Shown here: positions 59,348-64,000 of the stretch, piece by piece
How positions within the stretch are numbered: position 1 is the first letter of the stretch
How the letters are laid out: each line of letters begins with the position of its first letter
Source of the DNA: Bradyrhizobium sp. Gha
GTDB taxonomy: Bacteria; Pseudomonadota; Alphaproteobacteria; Rhizobiales; Xanthobacteraceae
NCBI RefSeq assembly: GCF_900113735.1
Contig: NZ_FOQM01000014.1
Span: 22,191 to 86,190, forward strand
Direction of reading: 5' to 3'
DNA length: 64,000 bases
Position numbers and translations under genes: made by a program
Notes under the pieces: generated by a model
What the model was told of the DNA's origin: nothing
The model's database searches: none
The model's input: only the letters and a program-made list of their open reading frames with translations

Positions 59348-60979
59348 CTAGAACAAGCTGCCCTGATCCACCGGCTTCCGTTTCGGCGCAGGCTTCGTCT
59401 CCTGCGCGGCCTTCGGCTGCGCCGGCGCGCGCTTCGGCGTTGGCGCCGCGCGATCCGCATCCGCGGTCGCGCCCACGCGTCCATCCGCGAACTCGATCGC
59501 GATCCGCGCATTCGGCCCGACGCTGTCGGCCGAATGCAGCGGATGCCCGGCTTCATCGCGCACCAGCGCAAAGCCGCGGGCGAGCACGCCGCGATAGGAC
59601 AGCGCCGAGAGCAGCTTGCCGCTGTTTTCGACGCGGGCGTCCAGCCGCTGCAGCAGCGTCACCAGCGCGCGGCCGGCGCGCTCGGCCAGACGATGCGTGC
59701 GCTCGCGCTGGCGGGCAATCGCGTTGCGCTGCGCCTGCGCGTTGGAGAGTTTTGAGGCGCGCAGGCGCACTTCAAGTCCGGCGAAACGGTCGCGCCGACG
59801 TCGCAGCAGCGAGCGCGCGGACAGGCCAAGCCGTTCGCCGCACACGGTGAGCCGGTGGTCGGCCTGCGCGATCTGGCCGTGCAGCACCCGCAGCGTCAGC
59901 TTCGAAGCTGCCGCGGTGAACCTGCGGAAATGCGCATGCGTGTTGGCCTTGAGGCAGCGGGGCAGGGACGCGCCCGCCGAATCAAGCCGCTGCCGCGGGA
60001 TCGCGAGCAGATCGCCGGCCGCCGGCAGCGCGCGCGCGGCGGAGCGCAATTCGTTGCGGCGGTTTTCATGGCCACGTTGCCAGCAGGCCCGCGTGCGCCG
60101 CGCGAGATCGGCGACCTCGACGAACAGGTCGCTGCGCACCGGCACCGCCATCTCGGCCGCCGCCGTCGGCGTCGGCGCGCGCTTGTCGGCGACGAAATCG
60201 ATCAGCGTGATGTCGGTCTCGTGGCCCACCGCCGAGATCAGCGGGATCATGCTCTCGGCTGCCGCGCGCACCACGATCTCCTCGTTGAACGACCAGAGAT
60301 CCTCCAGCGAGCCGCCGCCGCGCGCGACGATGAGCACGTCGGGCCGCGGAATCCTGCCGCCCTCGGGCAGGGCATTGAAGCCGCGGATTGCGGCCGCGAC
60401 CTGCTCGGCCGACCCTTCGCCCTGCACTTTCACCGGCCATACCAGCACGTGACGGGGAAAGCGGTCCTCGAGCCGGTGCAGGATGTCGCGGATCACGGCG
60501 CCGGTCGGCGAGGTCACCACGCCGATCACCTCGGGCAGCCAGGGCAGGAGCTGCTTGCGCGCCTCGTCGAACAGGCCTTCGGCGGCGAGCTTCTTCTTGC
60601 GCTCCTCCATCAGCGCCATCAGCGCGCCGATGCCGGCCGGCTCCAGCGCCTCGATGACGATCTGGTATTTCGACGAGCCCGGATAGGTCGTGAGCTTGCC
60701 GGTGGCGATGACCTCGAGCCCCTCCTGGGGCTTGAAGCGCATGCGGCCGTGCACGCCCTTCCAGATCACCGCCTCGATCTTGGCGCTCTCGTCCTTGAGC
60801 GCGAAATAGCAGTGCCCGGAGGAATGGGCGCCGCGGAAGCCGGAGATCTCACCGCGGACCCGGACATGGCCATAGGTGTCCTCCACCGTCCGCTTCAGGG
60901 ACTGCGAGAGCTCGGAAACGGTGAATTCGGGCGCGTTGTGAAGAGGTTCCGCAGGCGGCATCGGCAATCGATTCGGCAT
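59348..60979 (-). CDS. xseA: exodeoxyribonuclease VII large subunit XseA
   Basis: A 543-residue nuclease subunit. The OB-fold starts TVSELSQSLKRTVEDTYGHV, GEISGFRGAHSSGHCYFALK follows, and the catalytic domain has GVVTSPTGAVIRDI, ARGGGSLEDLWSFNEE and GHETDITLIDFVADKRAPTP. Long coiled coil next, and a Pro/Ala/Lys-rich C-terminal extension. It degrades single-stranded DNA with XseB. Monocistronic here, leftward. Confidence 0.95.
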   Translation of the reverse strand: MPNRLPMPPAEPLHNAPEFTVSELSQSLKRTVEDTYGHVRVRGEISGFRGAHSSGHCYFALKDESAKIEAVIWKGVHGRMRFKPQEGLEVIATGKLTTYPGSSKYQIVIEALEPAGIGALMALMEERKKKLAAEGLFDEARKQLLPWLPEVIGVVTSPTGAVIRDILHRLEDRFPRHVLVWPVKVQGEGSAEQVAAAIRGFNALPEGGRIPRPDVLIVARGGGSLEDLWSFNEEIVVRAAAESMIPLISAVGHETDITLIDFVADKRAPTPTAAAEMAVPVRSDLFVEVADLARRTRACWQRGHENRRNELRSAARALPAAGDLLAIPRQRLDSAGASLPRCLKANTHAHFRRFTAAASKLTLRVLHGQIAQADHRLTVCGERLGLSARSLLRRRRDRFAGLEVRLRASKLSNAQAQRNAIARQRERTHRLAERAGRALVTLLQRLDARVENSGKLLSALSYRGVLARGFALVRDEAGHPLHSADSVGPNARIAIEFADGRVGATADADRAAPTPKRAPAQPKAAQETKPAPKRKPVDQGSLF

Positions 60980-61099
60980 TTTGGGGTCAGTTCAGACGTT
61001 AAGGATTTTCGCGGCGCGACGCCAATCTCGCTCTTGATCGCAAGAGTACTCTGTAATATAGAGTTCTCTATTGATTGTAAGTTCAGGGAGTGCTGAGCC

Positions 61100-62110
61100 A
61101 TGGCGGGGCTGATGCTGCGAGGTGTTTTGGGCTTGCTCAAATGGGGCCTGTGCGCGGTCGGCGCCATGGCGCTGATCCTCACCGCCTTGATCGCGACGCC
61201 GCTGCAGCGGCCGGCGGAGATGCGCTCGGTCTCGGACTCCGCCAAGGGCATCGACTGGTCCACCCTGCCGCCGCTGGAGCGCTTTCAGGCCCGCGACGGC
61301 ACCTGGCTGGGCTATCGGCATTATCAGCCGAAGGGAGGAAGCACCGACCGCGGCGCGATCTTCATCCATGGCTCGTCCGGCTCCTCCGGCACCGTCAATC
61401 ACGCGCTGACGGCGGCATTGGCCGCGCACGGCGTCGAGACCTGGGCGCTGGATACGCGTGGCCACGGCGCCTCGGGCACCCGCGGCGACATCGGCTATGT
61501 CGGCCAGCTCGAGGATGATCTCGTCGACTTCGTCGCCCATGTCAGGAAGAGCGCGCCCGACTTGCCCCTGACATTGATCGGCCATTCCGCCGGCGCCGGC
61601 TTCTCGCTGCGCATCGCCGCGACGCCGATCATCCAGGACCTGTTCGTCCGCACCGTGCTGGTCGCGCCCTATCTCGGCTATGACGCGCCGACCAATGTCG
61701 CGCATTCCGGCGGCTGGGCCAATGCCGACATCCCGCGCTTCCTCGGGCTCACTGCGCTCCGCAAGCTCGGTATCGACTGCTGCGCGCAGCTGCCGGTGCT
61801 TGCCTTCGCGGTGCCTGCGAATTCGGAGCGCTATCTGACCGCTGTTTATTCCGACCGCCTGATGCGCAATTTCGCCACGCACGGCTATCGCCTCGATCTT
61901 CCTGCCGTCACGCATCCGATGACGATCTTCGGCGGTACCGAGGACGAGATGATGATCTCGGCCAAATATGCCGAGACCGTGCAGGCCATCAAGCCTGATA
62001 TCGACGTCAAGATCATCGACGGCGTCAACCACATGGGCATGGTCACCAACCCGAAGGCGGTCAACGCGATCGCCGAGGACGTGGCGATGCGGGGCGCCAC
62101 GGGGAGCTGA
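61100..62110 (+). CDS. membrane-anchored serine hydrolase (S33/lysophospholipase type)
   Basis: A 336-residue alpha/beta hydrolase. N-terminal membrane helix LCAVGAMALILTALIA. The oxyanion loop is IFIHGSSGSSG, the elbow GHSAGAGFS, the acid FGGTEDEMM and the base DGVNHMGMV, all intact. AALAAHGVETWALDTRGHGASG matches monoglyceride-lipase-like members. First gene of a four-gene coupled run ending in a winged-helix regulator. Substrate unknown. Confidence 0.83.
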   Translation: MAGLMLRGVLGLLKWGLCAVGAMALILTALIATPLQRPAEMRSVSDSAKGIDWSTLPPLERFQARDGTWLGYRHYQPKGGSTDRGAIFIHGSSGSSGTVNHALTAALAAHGVETWALDTRGHGASGTRGDIGYVGQLEDDLVDFVAHVRKSAPDLPLTLIGHSAGAGFSLRIAATPIIQDLFVRTVLVAPYLGYDAPTNVAHSGGWANADIPRFLGLTALRKLGIDCCAQLPVLAFAVPANSERYLTAVYSDRLMRNFATHGYRLDLPAVTHPMTIFGGTEDEMMISAKYAETVQAIKPDIDVKIIDGVNHMGMVTNPKAVNAIAEDVAMRGATGS

Positions 62111-62112
62111 TC

Positions 62113-62634
62113 ATGTTTGCGCATTTGACAGCCGTAGGGGCCGTTCATGCGGTGCTGGCGCTGCTGTGCCTCGTCGTCGGGCTCGTCCAGTTTCTGCGCC
62201 CGAAGCGCGGCGCAGGTCATCGCGCGCGCGGCTATTTCTATGTCTACGCCATGCTGCTCGCGGACGCTGCGACCCTCCTGCTCTATCGGTTCACCGGCCA
62301 CTTCAACGCGTTTCACGTCGCCGCGATCGTGAACTTCACGTTGATCGTGCTGGCGATCGTCCCGCTCCTGCGCGCGCCGCGGCCGTCGAACTGGCGCAGG
62401 ATCCACTACAATTTCATCGCCTGGTCCTACGTGTCGCCGGTCTCGGCGGGACTCACCAACGTCGCTGCACGGCTGCTGCCGCTGGCGTCACGCGAGCAGG
62501 TCGCCTTGATCGCGCTCGTCGTCTCGCTTCTGACGATGGCGATCGCGCATATCCTGATCCGGAAGCATCAGCCTCCGTCGGAGGCACCCATCGTGTCCGC
62601 CGCCCTGGCCGGGCAGAACGGAGCGCCGTCGTGA
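62113..62634 (+). CDS. DUF2306-like membrane protein
   Basis: A 173-residue protein with four to five membrane helices (AVHAVLALLCLVVGLVQF, VYAMLLADAATLLLY, VAAIVNFTLIVLAIV, LIALVVSLLTMAIAHIL). HRARGYFYVYAM and HYNFIAWSYVSPVSAGLTN fit DUF2306. It starts two bases after the hydrolase stop. Function unknown. Confidence 0.75.
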   Translation: MFAHLTAVGAVHAVLALLCLVVGLVQFLRPKRGAGHRARGYFYVYAMLLADAATLLLYRFTGHFNAFHVAAIVNFTLIVLAIVPLLRAPRPSNWRRIHYNFIAWSYVSPVSAGLTNVAARLLPLASREQVALIALVVSLLTMAIAHILIRKHQPPSEAPIVSAALAGQNGAPS

Positions 62635-63182
62635 TCGACAGCAAGCAGGCTTCCGAAGCGCTTGATGACATCGATGACACCGTTCGTCGTGTGCGCCAGT
62701 CGCAGATCTACGAGGTCTCCAGCCTCGCTTTGCTGATGTGGGGTGTGCTGGCCTTCGTCGGCAACATCGCGGGCTGGTTCTGGCCGCGCTACGGACTCTA
62801 TTTCTGGTTCGCGCTGTACGGGGTGTCGGCGATCGGCTTTGTCGCGCTCGGCGCCTATCACCGTTCGAAGAGCCGCATCCGCGTGTTCGACGGCCGCTAT
62901 TTCCTGACCTTCGCGCTGATCGCCGCCTTCGGCATCTTCTGCTGCTATTTTGGCCATTTCACCCCGCGCCAGCAGACGGTGTTCTGGCCGATCTACGTCA
63001 TGCTGTTCTACATGATGGCGGGCGTCTGGTTCGGCACCGCCTTCCTCGTGATCGGCGCCACCATCATCGCCCTGACGCTGATCGGCTACTACTTCGTCCC
63101 CGGCATCTCGCTGCTGTTGTGGATGGCCGCCGTCAATGGCGGCGGCTTGACCCTCGGCGGCCTCTGGATGCGGCGCAACTGA
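62631..63182 (+). CDS. multi-pass membrane protein of unknown function
   Basis: A 183-residue protein starting at GTG 62631, overlapping the previous stop. A cytosolic N-terminus (DSKQASEALDDIDDTVRRVR) is followed by four to five helices (LALLMWGVLAFVGNIAGWF, FALYGVSAIGFVALGAY, LTFALIAAFGIFCCYF, VMLFYMMAGVWFGTAFLV and SLLLWMAAVNGGGL). Not recognised. Its stop overlaps the winged-helix gene (TGATG), indicating joint function. Confidence 0.7.
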   Translation: MIDSKQASEALDDIDDTVRRVRQSQIYEVSSLALLMWGVLAFVGNIAGWFWPRYGLYFWFALYGVSAIGFVALGAYHRSKSRIRVFDGRYFLTFALIAAFGIFCCYFGHFTPRQQTVFWPIYVMLFYMMAGVWFGTAFLVIGATIIALTLIGYYFVPGISLLLWMAAVNGGGLTLGGLWMRRN

Positions 63183-63481
63183 TGGCCGAGCTCGACGACA
63201 TCATCCACCAGCCGCTGCGCCTGAAGATCATGGCGGCACTGAATGCGCTGCCGCAGGAGGTCGGCCTGGAATTCGCGCGGCTGAAGAAACTCACCGGCGC
63301 CACCGACGGCAATCTCGGCGCCCATATCGAGACGCTCGCCAAGGCCGGCTACGTCTCGGTGGAGAAGGCCTTCGTGGGGAAGAAGCCGCAGACCACGGTG
63401 ACGGCCACCGCGGCGGGCCGCGGGGCGTTCGCGCGGCATGTGGCGACGCTGCAGGAAATCATTGCGGGGAAGCAGGTGTAG
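63182..63481 (+). CDS. winged-helix transcriptional regulator
   Basis: A 99-residue regulator: DDIIHQPLRLKIMAALNALP, then EFARLKKLTGATDGNLGAHI and ETLAKAGYVSVEKAFVGKK, the order of an ArsR/MarR-like wHTH (HTH_27/34). The first ATG overlaps the preceding membrane gene. It very probably controls its own run of genes, with the membrane protein as possible signal partner (inference). Confidence 0.85.
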   Translation: MAELDDIIHQPLRLKIMAALNALPQEVGLEFARLKKLTGATDGNLGAHIETLAKAGYVSVEKAFVGKKPQTTVTATAAGRGAFARHVATLQEIIAGKQV

Positions 63482-63510
63482 CTCTGCGGGCGCGATGCGC
63501 ATTGCTGCGC

Positions 63511-63626
63511 CCTCGCCCCTTGCGGGAGAGGGCATCCCCGCCGGCAGACACAGGCTCACTTGGGTGAGGGGTTCTCTCGGTGAATCCTACTCCCGATTGG
63601 GTCTGCGGATACGACCCCCTCATCGC
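63511..63626. repeat. GC-rich dispersed intergenic repeat
   Basis: CCTCGCCCCTTGCGGGAGAGGGC...GGTGAGGGG...CCCCCTCAT, the composition and spacing of a repeat very common after genes in Bradyrhizobium. It lies just after the winged-helix gene. Confidence 0.6.
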
Positions 63627-63676
63627 TTCGCGGCACCTTGAAGGTGAGGCAGCATTCCAATGGTGGATCCCCTACC

Positions 63677-64000
63677 GTGAGTCAGCTGGCGACTTGGGTT
63701 TGGCGAGCATGCTCTGCGCTCGGCTTGCGGGCCGAGCTGGGGTTTCGGCTCGTGCTGTCGAGCGGTCAGGCCGTCGTTACGGTCGCGCGGATTGCAGATC
63801 TTGGAGCTCCTAACGGAATGCTCTTGATCCGCGCTGACGACGACGTTCGCGACCATGTTCAGGAATTGCTGGATGCCGGCTACGGTTACTCGGTCGTCGA
63901 CGAGCCCTGGCCGGACGAACAGTTTGACGTGACGGCATTTCAAGAAATGTTTCGCGATTGGGGGTGGAGCGGCCGGTTGGGAGCCAAGCCTGCTTGGATG
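63677..64000 (+). CDS. hypothetical protein, cut by right edge
   Basis: An open frame of 108 codons from GTG 63677 to the window end without a stop. It reads as a normal protein (SQLATWVWRACSALGLRAEL ... LSSGQAVVTVARIADLGAPN, then DDDVRDHVQELLDAGYGYSV and FDVTAFQEMFRDWGWSG). Its composition differs from the antisense frames and an in-frame TGA at 63674 precedes the start. No family recognised. Confidence 0.5.
   Translation, partial: MSQLATWVWRACSALGLRAELGFRLVLSSGQAVVTVARIADLGAPNGMLLIRADDDVRDHVQELLDAGYGYSVVDEPWPDEQFDVTAFQEMFRDWGWSGRLGAKPAWM

Overview
This 64 kb window looks like a stretch of ordinary chromosome from a Bradyrhizobium-like alphaproteobacterium (Nitrobacteraceae). The inference rests on the high GC content, a groESL operon behind a CIRCE element, a 325-residue HisG next to HisZ, DUF2093/xseA and pmbA-waaA-lpxK neighbourhoods, DUF3606, DUF4170 and DUF6101 small proteins, a TorF-type porin, an SbmA/BacA-like ABC exporter with its own ATPase domain, and GTCAT...ATGAC palindromic intergenic repeats. 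I saw no phage, IS element, CRISPR array, tRNA or rRNA.

Layout. 1-7.8 kb: the edge of an exopolysaccharide cluster (Wzz/GumC-type chain-length protein cut by the left edge, methyltransferase, three glycosyltransferases, FemAB/CelD-like acyltransferase). 7.8-11 kb: a redox module (wrbA, pirin, SDR) with a divergent LysR regulator. 11-19.5 kb: mixed small genes, a class III nucleotidyl cyclase, a YbaK-type deacylase, a haloacid dehalogenase, a diheme cytochrome c, a phasin, an alpha/beta hydrolase, a damaged MerR gene and an amidohydrolase behind a large palindrome. 19.5-29.3 kb: rpmJ, a TPR protein, a second alpha/beta hydrolase, cytochrome c (cycA-like), glycolate oxidase glcDEF, a histone H1-like protein and a porin. 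29.4-38.2 kb: BclA-like ABC transporter, LctP-type permease, META-like protein, groESL and a lipoprotein.

38.3-50.5 kb: a CheZ-like phosphatase, an L,D-transpeptidase, a coupled glycosyltransferase/YdjC-type deacetylase pair, hisZ-hisG, two putative regulators, rsmE and ubiA. 50.7-56.2 kb: a tightly overlapping envelope operon (pmbA, an inositol-monophosphatase-family gene, DUF4170, DUF374 acyltransferase, waaA, lpxK). 56.2-64 kb: a GYD-domain gene followed by a duplicated lpxK 3' end, small secreted proteins, DUF2093, a dienelactone-hydrolase-like protein lacking its nucleophile, xseA, and a coupled run of membrane hydrolase, DUF2306 protein, membrane protein and winged-helix regulator.

The genes chiefly serve the cell envelope (EPS, lipid A-Kdo, peptidoglycan cross-linking, outer membrane), two-carbon acid use (LctP plus GlcDEF) and stress handling. 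No clear-cut novel defence or mobile system was found. The most unusual signals are a 37-bp palindrome upstream of the amidohydrolase, the lpxK tail duplication, the Ser-to-Ala dienelactone-hydrolase-like protein, the glycosyltransferase/deacetylase pair, and the membrane-protein/winged-helix operon at the right end.
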